In this document: in pieces, positions 41,878-49,716 of the stretch
Layout of the letters: every line of letters begins with the position of its first letter
Numbering within the stretch: position 1 is the stretch's first letter
Source: Marvinbryantia sp.
GTDB lineage: Bacteria > Bacillota > Clostridia > Lachnospirales > Lachnospiraceae
Direction: 5' to 3'
Length of the DNA: 64,000 bases
Assembly: GCA_016297895.1 (NCBI GenBank)
Contig: JAEDFS010000003.1
Span: 1 to 64,000 of the forward strand
Notes under the pieces: generated by a model
The model's input: only the letters and a program-made list of their open reading frames with translations
Databases searched by the model: none
Told to the model about the DNA's origin: nothing
Translations under genes and position numbers: made by a program

Positions 41878-42915
41878 ATGAAGCGTTTGAATCAGAAAGA
41901 ACTGGTGACATTCTGCAGTCAGCTTGCCATGATCCTTCGGGCGGGGATCTCTTCTCTGGAAGGGATCGCGATCATGAAGGAGGATATGGAGCAGGGAGAG
42001 GGAAAACAGATCCTGGAGACGCTCTGTGAGAAGATGGAGATGACGGGAATTCTTCATATGGCAATGCGGGAGGCGGAAGTATTTCCGGAATATGTGTGTA
42101 ATATGACGGAGATCGGAGAGACCTCCGGCCGGCTGGATGAGGTCATGGAAGGACTGGCAGATTACTATGACCGGGAAGATCGTCTGTCGGAGGCCCTTAA
42201 AAATGCACTGACCTATCCGATGCTGATGGTGGGACTGATGGCAGTGATCATTGTGATCCTGATGACGAAGGTGATGCCGGTATTCCAGAGTGTGTTCGAA
42301 CAGCTGGGAGGGGGACTTACAGGGATTTCCGCAGGCATTATGAATCTGGGCATGCTGATGAGTCGTTATAGCTGGGTGCTGGCAGTTCTGCTTGTTCCGG
42401 TACTGGCGGGAGCAGGATATCTGGTCTTTTCCCAAAAGGGCAGAGACGGGCTGCGCAGATATATGGAGCGGTCCGGAATATTTAGAAAAACAGCAGAAAA
42501 GATGGCCTGTGCGAAAGCTGCCCAGGGAATGAATCTGTGCATCCGAAGCGGCCTGGATATCGATCAGAGCCTGGAGATGGCAGAACGGTTAGCAGATCAT
42601 GAAAAGGTGAAAGCAAAAATGGCAGAGTGCCGGAAACGGATGGCAGAGGGGGAGACCTTTGATCATGCACTGGAGGAAAGCCATCTGTTTTCCGGTGTGT
42701 ACGGAAAGATGATCTCGATCGGAGTCAGAACCGGATCGGTGGATCAGGTAATGGGAAAGATTGCCGGCCGGTATGAGGAAGAAGTGACAGAGAGACTGCA
42801 GAACGTTGTGGCAATGATCGAGCCGACCATGGTGGCAGTTTTGTCCGCCATGGTGGGGCTGATCCTTTTGTCGGTCATGCTTCCGCTGATGGGTATTATG
42901 TCAAATCTGGGGTGA
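41878..42915 (+). CDS. Type II secretion/type IV pilus platform protein (GspF/PilC family)
   Basis: 345 residues. ATG at 41878 has AAAGGGGG 8 bases upstream. Two GspF repeats: FCSQLAMILRAGISSLEGI with MTEIGETSGRLDEVMEGL, and AKAAQGMNLCIRSGLDIDQ with ISIGVRTGSVDQVMGKIA; three membrane helices (about 110-135, 165-185, 318-342). It anchors the assembly ATPase to the membrane in pilus-like machines. First gene of a six-gene set ending with a PilT-type ATPase. Confidence 0.93.
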   Translation: MKRLNQKELVTFCSQLAMILRAGISSLEGIAIMKEDMEQGEGKQILETLCEKMEMTGILHMAMREAEVFPEYVCNMTEIGETSGRLDEVMEGLADYYDREDRLSEALKNALTYPMLMVGLMAVIIVILMTKVMPVFQSVFEQLGGGLTGISAGIMNLGMLMSRYSWVLAVLLVPVLAGAGYLVFSQKGRDGLRRYMERSGIFRKTAEKMACAKAAQGMNLCIRSGLDIDQSLEMAERLADHEKVKAKMAECRKRMAEGETFDHALEESHLFSGVYGKMISIGVRTGSVDQVMGKIAGRYEEEVTERLQNVVAMIEPTMVAVLSAMVGLILLSVMLPLMGIMSNLG

Positions 42916-42932
42916 GGTGACAGGAGGGACTT

Positions 42933-43265
42933 ATGAATCGGTTTCATCGGGGCAGGCGCCCGTGGGAAAAACTGAAAAAAGGACTTCAGGCAGCCCTGGC
43001 GGTAACCGTGATCGCAGGATTTCTGCTGGGAATCGGCTCGGTGTCGGATCAGGCTGATCTGCAGCAGAAAAAGAGCCTGGAAAGCGCTTTGTGGAAGAGT
43101 GTGGTGCAGTGTTATGCCATGGAAGGCAGATATCCGGAAAGCCTTGCCTATATAGAAGATCATTATGGTCTTCTGTATGACAGGGAGCGGTTTTTTGTGG
43201 ACTATGAAGTGCTGGGATCCAATATCATGCCGGACATCACTGTGATCGATCGTCAGGAGGGATAG
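42933..43265 (+). CDS. Small pseudopilin-like membrane protein
   Basis: 110 residues; CAGGAGGG precedes ATG. A basic N-terminus, one hydrophobic helix (about 20-40, LAVTVIAGFLLGIG) and a soluble domain with CYAMEGRYPESLAYIEDHYG, a stretch reminiscent of GspG-type pilins (ALEGRYP). A classical prepilin cleavage site is not visible. Probably a structural component of the pilus-like apparatus. Confidence 0.7.
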   Translation: MNRFHRGRRPWEKLKKGLQAALAVTVIAGFLLGIGSVSDQADLQQKKSLESALWKSVVQCYAMEGRYPESLAYIEDHYGLLYDRERFFVDYEVLGSNIMPDITVIDRQEG

Positions 43266-43268
43266 CGG

Positions 43269-43766
43269 ATGAGAGAACGAAAACAACAACCTGGGCATTC
43301 GGCAGACTTTCTGTTCACACTGCTCACCTTTCTCATCTATGCCGTGGCAATGATCCTTCTGGTGGGAATGGGGACTCTGGTCTATCGGAACGTGACACAG
43401 CGGATGGAGGAGCATACTGTTATGCGGACGGTACAGGCTTATATTACGGAAAAGATCCGTCAGAATGACGGGGTGGGCCGGGTTTCTGTGGAGGAAATGG
43501 ATGGCAAAACAGTGCTTGTCCTGGAACAGACGGTAGAAAATACAGAGTATGTGACCTGTATTTATGAGGACGAAGGCTGGCTGAAGGAGCTGTTTACGAA
43601 AAAAGACGGGGAGTATTCTCTGTCCGGGGGAACAGAAATTCTGGAAGTCCGGAAGTTTTCGGCCAAAGAGATGAACGGGGAAAGCTTTTGGTTTCAGTTT
43701 ACAGACGGAACGGGTATTCAGAGAGAGTTTGTCGTGTATTTAGACAGCGTGGCGCAGGAGGAGTGA
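43269..43766 (+). CDS. DUF4860-like single-helix protein of the pilus-like operon
   Basis: 165 residues, CAGGAGGG upstream. One N-terminal membrane helix (about 13-38, FLFTLLTFLIYAVAMILLV) then an extracytoplasmic domain of alternating strands. The layout is that of a minor pseudopilin, though no Gly-x4-Glu signal is evident. Fits DUF4860-type proteins found next to gspF/pilT in Lachnospiraceae; that assignment is from memory and tentative. Confidence 0.65.
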   Translation: MRERKQQPGHSADFLFTLLTFLIYAVAMILLVGMGTLVYRNVTQRMEEHTVMRTVQAYITEKIRQNDGVGRVSVEEMDGKTVLVLEQTVENTEYVTCIYEDEGWLKELFTKKDGEYSLSGGTEILEVRKFSAKEMNGESFWFQFTDGTGIQREFVVYLDSVAQEE

Positions 43767-43770
43767 CGGC

Positions 43771-44241
43771 ATGAAAAGAAAAAATGTGTCCGGATCCGGA
43801 CTGTTTCTATTGGAAATGATGCTGTCGATTCTGTTCTTTTCTATTTCCGCTGCAGTGTGCGTGCAGGTCTATGCAAAGGCACATTTGCGAAGCCGGGAGG
43901 CGAAGGATCTGAATCTGGCGGTGACCTGCGTCTCCTCTGCGGCAGAAGTGCTGCTTCATGAGGGTGCGGAAGGACTTCGGGAACAGTTTCCGGATCTCAT
44001 AGAAGAAGAAAACGGGACACTCTGTATGTTTTATGATGAAGACTGGCTGCCGTTGGGAACAGAAGAGGCTTATGTCCGGGTGTCTGTTTCCGTAAGGGAA
44101 CAGGAGGAGATGCTTTATGGAGAACTTCAGGCAAGCCGGATGGACGGCACGGAGATCTACAGCCTGGATGTAAGAACGTATCTTCCGGTGATGATGGAGA
44201 AATCTTTGGATGCCCCGGAAGAAAAAGGAGGACAGACATGA
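43771..44241 (+). CDS. Minor pilin-like protein with type III (prepilin) signal
   Basis: 156 residues. The N-terminus reads SGSG/LFLLEMMLSILFFSIS: a glycine followed by a hydrophobic helix with Glu at position +5, the hallmark of prepilin peptidase substrates, so cleavage after Gly10 is predicted. A soluble C-terminal domain follows. Preceded by GAGGAG, five bases after the previous stop, and overlaps the next gene by four bases. Confidence 0.78.
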   Translation: MKRKNVSGSGLFLLEMMLSILFFSISAAVCVQVYAKAHLRSREAKDLNLAVTCVSSAAEVLLHEGAEGLREQFPDLIEEENGTLCMFYDEDWLPLGTEEAYVRVSVSVREQEEMLYGELQASRMDGTEIYSLDVRTYLPVMMEKSLDAPEEKGGQT

Positions 44242-44642
44242 GACGAAAAGAACAGCCCGTGATCGGGACAGGGGCTTCCTCTGTGCTGATGATATTTGTG
44301 GTGCTCTGTCTGGTGGTGTTTGCGGTGCTTTCTCTTTCCGGCGCAGATGCGGATCTCAGGTTCAGCCGTCAGTTCGCAGAGAGGACGACTGCCTTCTATC
44401 AGGCGGAAAACAGGGCCAATGACCGTATAAAGGAGATTGACGGAAACTTGCAGGAATCCTATAATAACAGGGAAGAACTCTCTTTTTCGGAGACGATAGA
44501 TGAGACAGGACGACTGGATGTGATCCTACAGGTGCAGGATTCTGAGAATGGACAGGGACTCCGCCTGCAGATCGTGAAATGGCAGTCGGTGTCGGAGGGA
44601 GAGTGGAATCCGGACAGGACACTTCCGGTTATGAAGAGATAA
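44238..44642 (+). CDS. Small single-helix protein, possible GspK/PilX-like component
   Basis: 134 residues. Basic start, GTG then a helix SSVLMIFVVLCLVVFAVLS (about 15-33), then AERTTAFYQAENRANDRI, a motif of pilin-tip proteins that follow the membrane helix. Overlaps the preceding gene (ATGA), so made in proportion with it. No separate family recognised. Confidence 0.65.
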   Translation: MRRKEQPVIGTGASSVLMIFVVLCLVVFAVLSLSGADADLRFSRQFAERTTAFYQAENRANDRIKEIDGNLQESYNNREELSFSETIDETGRLDVILQVQDSENGQGLRLQIVKWQSVSEGEWNPDRTLPVMKR

Positions 44643-44663
44643 AGGGTTCCGTTGGAGGTTACT

Positions 44664-45734
44664 ATGGACGAAATGAACATTCAGGCAGAGGAGCTTCTCA
44701 GGCGTGCGGCACAAAAGAAAGCATCGGATATTTTTATTGTGGCGGGCCGTCAGATCACCTGCAAGATAAACGGAGAAATGACCGTTCTGGACGAAAAGAT
44801 CCTCATGCCGGAGCAGACAGAGAAAATGGTAAGGGATATTTATGGCCTGGCGGATGGAAGAGATATGGAGCCGTTTCGGAAAAGCGGGGACGATGATTTT
44901 TCATTTTCTATTCCGGGTGTTTCCAGATTTCGTGTCAGTACCTATAAACAGCGCAGTTCCATGGCGGCTGTGATCCGGATCATTGCTTTTGAACTTCCCG
45001 ATCCGCAGGCTCTTGGAATCCCGACAGGCATTCTTGAGATGGGGAATTTTAACCGGGGACTGGTTCTGGTTACGGGACCGGCGGGAAGCGGAAAATCTAC
45101 CACGCTTGCCTGTATTATCGATTATATTAATGAACATAAGAACAATCATATCATTACGCTGGAGGATCCCCTGGAATTCCTGCACAGACATAAGAAGAGC
45201 ATTGTCAGTCAGAGGGAGGTCAGCACGGACACCAGGAGTTACATTGCAGCACTTCGGGCAGCACTTCGGCAGAGCCCGGATGTCATTCTCCTTGGGGAAA
45301 TGCGTGATTATGAAACCATCAATACGGTCATGACGGCGGCAGAGACGGGGCATCTGATCTTTTCCACACTGCATACCACCGGGGCATCGAATACGGTGGA
45401 CCGGATCATCGATGTGTTTCCGGCCAATCAACAGAGGCAGATTACCGTACAGCTTTCGTCGGTTCTGCAGGCGGTCGTTTCCCAGCAGCTGGTGCCGGAT
45501 GTGAACGGAGAACTGATTCCGGTATTTGAGATCATGCATATGACTCCGGCGGTGCGGAATATGATACGGGAAAACAAGGTCCATCAGATCGACGGTCTGA
45601 TCTATTCCTCTGCCAATGCGCAGATGATCTCTATGGATTCCAGCCTTTTAAAACTGCATAAAGAGGGAAAGATCACACGTGATACGGCGCTTGCTTACGC
45701 CGCCAATCCGGAAATGCTTTCCAGAAAACTGTAA
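44664..45734 (+). CDS. pilT: PilT-type twitching motility/secretion ATPase
   Basis: 356 residues. ATG at 44664 has TTGGAGG 6 bases upstream; an earlier TTG overlaps that site and is less likely. N-terminal KKASDIFIVAGRQITCKINGE, Walker A GPAGSGKSTT, ITLEDPLEF (Asp box), ALRAALRQSPDVILLGEMRD (Walker B), and the PilT signature AAETGHLIFSTLHTT. PilT usually retracts type IV pili; here it is the only ATPase in the operon, so it may drive assembly, retraction or both. No prepilin peptidase gene is in the window. Confidence 0.94.
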   Translation: MDEMNIQAEELLRRAAQKKASDIFIVAGRQITCKINGEMTVLDEKILMPEQTEKMVRDIYGLADGRDMEPFRKSGDDDFSFSIPGVSRFRVSTYKQRSSMAAVIRIIAFELPDPQALGIPTGILEMGNFNRGLVLVTGPAGSGKSTTLACIIDYINEHKNNHIITLEDPLEFLHRHKKSIVSQREVSTDTRSYIAALRAALRQSPDVILLGEMRDYETINTVMTAAETGHLIFSTLHTTGASNTVDRIIDVFPANQQRQITVQLSSVLQAVVSQQLVPDVNGELIPVFEIMHMTPAVRNMIRENKVHQIDGLIYSSANAQMISMDSSLLKLHKEGKITRDTALAYAANPEMLSRKL

Positions 45735-45743
45735 AAAATATTA

Positions 45744-45772
45744 TTGACAAAGCAAAAAGAAAGGCATATAAT
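45744..45772 (+). promoter_or_regulatory. Consensus promoter of the riboswitch-protease unit
   Basis: TTGACA (45744-45749), exactly 17 bases, TATAAT (45767-45772): a perfect vegetative promoter 37 bases before the riboswitch. Such a strong promoter suggests that control is exerted after initiation. Confidence 0.92.
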
Positions 45773-45808
45773 GAGGATAAGTAAAAAGGTTGTTTTTTTA
45801 TTAATCAT

Positions 45809-45899
45809 TAAATGATGATCATAGCAAACTTATCGAAAGATAAGGACGCAAAGCCAAGGGTCTACGGTTTTATACTATGACAGCCGGTTGCCGCATTTA
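45809..45899 (+). ncRNA. Cyclic di-GMP-I (GEMM) riboswitch aptamer
   Basis: The GEMM-I signatures are present: ATAGCAAAC, a stem TTATC-GAAA-GATAA with the GNRA tetraloop, GGACGCAAAGCC, then a second stem and GGTTGCCGC. The closing P1 helix is TAAATG (45809-45814) with CATTTA (45894-45899). It binds cyclic di-GMP; with the intrinsic terminator 60 bases downstream it should work by transcription termination, probably an OFF switch as for class I aptamers of Clostridioides difficile. It lies 155 bases before the secreted protease gene. Confidence 0.95.
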
Positions 45900-45958
45900 T
45901 AACTCAGACAGAAATTTTATACAGACTACATACAGAGTATTATAGAATGATCGTGCAG

Positions 45959-45989
45959 CCGTTTATCTCATAGAGATAGACGGTTTTTT
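45959..45989 (+). terminator. Riboswitch expression-platform terminator
   Basis: An 11-bp stem (CCGTTTATCTC with GAGATAGACGG, one G-U pair) with an ATA loop, followed by six Ts, between the aptamer and the ribosome site of the downstream gene. Confidence 0.88.
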
Positions 45990-46053
45990 ATGTTATAGGA
46001 AGAGGGACAAGCCTTCCTGTGCTGCCTTGGGGATGAAAGGAGAGGAGAATAAT

Positions 46054-47028
46054 ATGAGGAAAAAGGGTTTGAAATCGCTGTGTGCGGCTCTTGCAGCCGT
46101 AGTAATGGTATCCGGATTCTGGATGTCCGGTGACCATGAGTCAGTAGACAGAACGATTCCGCAGCTGGTATCCTATGTGGATTCCGGTGATGGTTCTATC
46201 ATCATTGAAGGGGAAGAGACACCACTGGCAGCAAAGCCTGTGGTAAAGACAAAGACCAGTACAAAGAAAAGTACGAAGAAGGTGAAGCTTCCCAAAAAGG
46301 CTAAGAAATCTTCCAAGTCGACATCAGCAACGACGAAAAAATCTTCGAAGACAAAGGTAAGCGGCAAGAATCAGGTTAAGACCGACACCACTGTTTATAC
46401 AAAAGCAGTTACTTCTTTGAAGAAGAATTCCAATATCAAGACGATTCAGACGACTGTGAAAACAACGGTGAAGACGACCACAACGGCGATACCGAAGGCG
46501 GCTGCAGCTACGACCGTGAAGTCTACCGCTTCAGCTAAGACAAGCAATAATGTGGTAAAAGCAGTTGTTTCTATCAGAAGCATTGCACCCAAGGCTCACG
46601 CAAATGTATTGAGTGCATATGAGAAGATGGGATTCACGGTAAATGTGGACAGCACCGTAAGTTACAGCGGAAGATTTGATGCAAAGACCCAGAACATTAC
46701 GGTTCAGAAGAACTCGGATGAAGCGATCTACCACGAGCTGGGACATTTTGTAGCCTTTGTTGCAGGAAATGTGGATCAGACATCGGAATTCCAGAACATC
46801 TTCGCAAGTGAGCGGAGCAAGTTTGCCGGAACCAGAAATAACGATGCATACATAAAGAGTTCAGCAGCAGAGTATTTTGCAGAATCCTATCAGGATTTCG
46901 TAGAGAGACCTTCTGTTCTGAAGAGTGCAAGACCGCAGACCTATCAGTATATTGCAGATTCTGTTGCAAAGGTAACGGACGCAAGAGCATCCTTCCTGTG
47001 CCAGTTATATGCAAGTGTGTGGAAATAA
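46054..47028 (+). CDS. Secreted zinc metalloprotease, ATLF/PPEP-like, under c-di-GMP riboswitch control
   Basis: 324 residues; ATG at 46054 follows AAAGGAGAGGAG. Signal peptide in residues 1-25 or so. A Lys/Thr/Ser-rich low-complexity linker (about 62-165) separates it from a C-terminal domain with HELGH at 227-231 and a downstream EYFAESYQDF (third zinc ligand probably Glu277), the arrangement of the anthrax lethal factor-like and Pro-Pro endopeptidase (PPEP-1/Zmp1) families. In C. difficile PPEP-1 cleaves adhesins from the cell surface and is likewise governed by a c-di-GMP-I riboswitch. The basic linker may bind the wall. Ends with a UUCG-loop terminator. Confidence 0.88.
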   Translation: MRKKGLKSLCAALAAVVMVSGFWMSGDHESVDRTIPQLVSYVDSGDGSIIIEGEETPLAAKPVVKTKTSTKKSTKKVKLPKKAKKSSKSTSATTKKSSKTKVSGKNQVKTDTTVYTKAVTSLKKNSNIKTIQTTVKTTVKTTTTAIPKAAAATTVKSTASAKTSNNVVKAVVSIRSIAPKAHANVLSAYEKMGFTVNVDSTVSYSGRFDAKTQNITVQKNSDEAIYHELGHFVAFVAGNVDQTSEFQNIFASERSKFAGTRNNDAYIKSSAAEYFAESYQDFVERPSVLKSARPQTYQYIADSVAKVTDARASFLCQLYASVWK

Positions 47029-47043
47029 TCAATAGTAGTGAAA

Positions 47044-47072
47044 AGAATCCTGTTCGCAGGATTCTTTTTTTG
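47044..47072 (+). terminator. Intrinsic terminator after the metalloprotease
   Basis: AGAATCCTG / CAGGATTCT, a perfect 9-bp stem with a TTCG loop at 47044-47065 followed by seven Ts. Confidence 0.93.
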
Positions 47073-47121
47073 TGTCCCCGCATCATAGAATAGGACAAAA
47101 GCCAAAAGGGAGAGAGCGTCT

Positions 47122-47745
47122 ATGAATGTGTTATGGGGCGGAATGATCCTGATTGGAATCGTGTACGGAGCTTTTCACGGTACGATGCAGGAGGTGACGG
47201 ATGCCGCACTGGCTTCCTGCAGAGAAGCAGTGTCTCTTTGCATTACGATGGCGGGGGTGATGGCTCTGTGGGTTGGAATCATGGAGATCGCCAGGGAAAG
47301 CGGGATCGTGGAGGCGCTTTCCGGGAAGCTGCGGCCGTTTCTTAAGTTTATGTTTCCAAGGATCCCGGAGGGGCATCCGGCACAGGAACATATCACGGTA
47401 AATTTTATCGCAAATATTCTGGGACTTGGCTGGGCGGCTACGCCGGCGGGACTAAAGGCAATGAAAGCACTGGCGGAACTGGAGGAGGAGAGGCGGCAGG
47501 AGGAAAGCCAGCCTGGGAAACCGAAAGGCATTGCAAGCAATGAAATGTGTACGTTTCTTATTTTGAATATCTCTTCGCTCCAGCTCATCCCGGTCAATAT
47601 CATTGCCTACCGGGCACAGTATGGAAGTGTGAATCCCGGAGCGGTGGTGGTTCCGGGGATTGTGGCGACCGCCGTGAGTACGGGAGCGGCGATCCTGTTC
47701 TGTAAAGTGATGGACAGAAAAGCGAAGGGGGTAAGAGGCGGATAA
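47122..47745 (+). CDS. spmA: Spore maturation protein A (nucleoside recognition domain)
   Basis: 207 residues, hydrophobic, AAAGGGAGAG before ATG. Motifs: AGVMALWVGIMEIARESG, FMFPRIPEGHPAQ and NFIANILGLGWAATPAGLKAM, with the C-terminal ILNISSLQLIPVNIIAYR. In Bacillus SpmA and SpmB together promote spore core dehydration. No spmB follows here (the next gene is a phosphate symporter), which is unusual. Presence supports a spore-forming ancestry. Confidence 0.9.
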   Translation: MNVLWGGMILIGIVYGAFHGTMQEVTDAALASCREAVSLCITMAGVMALWVGIMEIARESGIVEALSGKLRPFLKFMFPRIPEGHPAQEHITVNFIANILGLGWAATPAGLKAMKALAELEEERRQEESQPGKPKGIASNEMCTFLILNISSLQLIPVNIIAYRAQYGSVNPGAVVVPGIVATAVSTGAAILFCKVMDRKAKGVRGG

Positions 47746-47797
47746 CGGTTGTTTCCTGAAAAATCCTGTGATATGATGAGGCATGATGAATACGAAA

Positions 47798-47846
47798 TTT
47801 ACATAGATTTTACATTGAGAACTCCTGAATTTTACATAGTTATGTT
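47798..47846 (+). promoter_or_regulatory. Pho-box-like promoter of the Na/Pi symporter
   Basis: TTTACA at 47798, 47809 and 47831: steps of 11 and 22 bases, exactly in helical phase, with a TATGTT box at 47841-47846. Same element as upstream of the alkaline phosphatase (1802-1856). Fits cooperative PhoP binding; the regulator genes begin 1.9 kb downstream. Confidence 0.7.
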
Positions 47847-47887
47847 ATTCTCTGAAAAATATACTGTATAAGATAAGGAGTAGGGAT

Positions 47888-49660
47888 ATGGACATATTTG
47901 CTGTGTTGTCATTTGTCGGTGGTCTGGCGTTTTTCCTTTACGGCATGTCTCTTTTAGGAGACGGCCTGTCGAGAGCGTCCGGCGGTAAAATGGAGAAGAT
48001 TCTGGAAAAGCTGACCCAGAACAGGGTGAAAGCAGTGCTTCTGGGTGCCGGGGTAACGGCGGTGATCCAGTCTTCATCTGCCACCACCGTTATGGTTGTC
48101 GGATTTGTAAATGCCGGTATCATGAAGCTGAATCAGGCAGTGGGGATCATCATGGGTGCCAATATCGGTACCACGGCCACTTCCTGGATTCTCAGTCTGG
48201 CAGGAATCGAAGGCGGGAATCTTTTTACCCAGCTTTTAAAGCCCTCTTCGTTTGCCCCGGTACTGGCGGCAATCGGTGCGGTTATGATGATGTTCTCGAA
48301 AAGTGAGAAAAAGAAGAATGCGGCAACGATCATGCTGGGCTTTTCTATTCTGATGTCCGGAATGGAGGGAATGAGCGGTGCAGTGAAACCTCTGGCGGAG
48401 GTTCCGGAATTTCGGAATGTGATGGTGGCGTTTTCCAATCCGCTGATGGGTGTGCTGGCAGGTACGCTGATCACAGCGGTCATTCAGAGTTCTTCCGCAT
48501 CCGTAGGTATCCTGCAGGCACTGTGTGCTACAGGAAGTGTGACTTATGGTCTGGCGATCCCCATTATTATGGGACAGAATATCGGTACCTGTATTACGGC
48601 AATTATGTCTGCCATCGGGGCCAATAAAAACGCAAAGCGGGCTGCGGCGATCCATTTGTATTTCAACCTGATCGGTTCGATAGTCTGTCTGATCCTGTTC
48701 TACGGACTGAATGCGATCATTCATTTTGATTTCCTGGACAGCTCTATCGGAGCGGCAAATGTGGCAGTGATCCACAGTGCATTTAATATTTTCACCACAG
48801 CAATGCTGCTTCCGTTCGGAAACCAGCTGGTGAAGCTGGCTCATGCAACCATCGGAGATTATCAGAAACCGGCAGAGGAATCGAATCTGAAAGTTCAGGC
48901 ACTGGACGAGCGTTTCCTGGAACGTCCGTCTCTGGGATGCCAGCAGTCTCTGGAAGCGGCAAAGCAGATGGCAGCACTTGCAAAAGACAGCTTTATCCAG
49001 GCTGTGGAGCTGCTGGATACGTATGACGAGGAAAAGGCGGCCCGGGTAAAGGAAATTGAGAATACAGTGGATAAATTCGAAGACCAGATCGGCGGATATC
49101 TGGTAAAATTAAGCAGTAAGAATCTGCCGGATGCAGACAGCCGGACTCTGTCCATGCTGCTTCACTGTATCGGAGATTTTGAACGGATCTCCGATCATGC
49201 GGTCAGTGTGATGGCAGCAGCTCAGGAGCTGTACACAAAAAAGATCCGTTTTTCAGAAAAGGGCCAGCAGGAACTGAATGTGTATGCGGCGGCAGTCCTG
49301 GATATTCTGGACACGGCATTTTCTGCTTTTGAAAGAGAAGATGACCGGGCGGCAAAGAGTGTGGAGCCGCTGGAGGAAGTGATCGATTACATTAACATCC
49401 AGGTGCGCAAGCGTCATGTGCAGCGGCTGCAGGAAGGAAAATGTACCATCGAGATGGGATTCATTCTGTCAGATATCTGTACGGACTTTGAACGGGTATC
49501 CGACCACTGCTCCAACGTGGCAGCATATATGATCCAGAGCCATGACAGTGAGTACGATCCTCATATGTACGCAAACGCCATGAGAAGGGAAGACAATCAG
49601 GCATTCCAGAGAGAATGCGAGAAATATAAACAGAAATATGCACTGCCGAGTGTATCATAG
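47888..49660 (+). CDS. Na/Pi cotransporter family protein with C-terminal PhoU-like domain
   Basis: 590 residues; AAGGAG before ATG. Membrane half (1-315) with two inverted repeats marked by VIQSSSATTVMVVGF and VIQSSSASVGILQAL, the NptA/PNaS signature. From about 345 a PhoU-like helical domain (LLHCIGDFERISDHAVSV and SDICTDFERVSDHCSNVA) follows. It imports phosphate with sodium and may sense supply through the PhoU-like part. Pho-box-like repeats upstream and a PhoP/PhoR-like pair just downstream suggest that it is part of the Pho regulon. Confidence 0.94.
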   Translation: MDIFAVLSFVGGLAFFLYGMSLLGDGLSRASGGKMEKILEKLTQNRVKAVLLGAGVTAVIQSSSATTVMVVGFVNAGIMKLNQAVGIIMGANIGTTATSWILSLAGIEGGNLFTQLLKPSSFAPVLAAIGAVMMMFSKSEKKKNAATIMLGFSILMSGMEGMSGAVKPLAEVPEFRNVMVAFSNPLMGVLAGTLITAVIQSSSASVGILQALCATGSVTYGLAIPIIMGQNIGTCITAIMSAIGANKNAKRAAAIHLYFNLIGSIVCLILFYGLNAIIHFDFLDSSIGAANVAVIHSAFNIFTTAMLLPFGNQLVKLAHATIGDYQKPAEESNLKVQALDERFLERPSLGCQQSLEAAKQMAALAKDSFIQAVELLDTYDEEKAARVKEIENTVDKFEDQIGGYLVKLSSKNLPDADSRTLSMLLHCIGDFERISDHAVSVMAAAQELYTKKIRFSEKGQQELNVYAAAVLDILDTAFSAFEREDDRAAKSVEPLEEVIDYINIQVRKRHVQRLQEGKCTIEMGFILSDICTDFERVSDHCSNVAAYMIQSHDSEYDPHMYANAMRREDNQAFQRECEKYKQKYALPSVS

Positions 49661-49716
49661 GAAAAACGGGGAATACCGAAAAGTCCGGGAGAAGGCAGTG
49701 GGAGAGGTGAAGAAAA

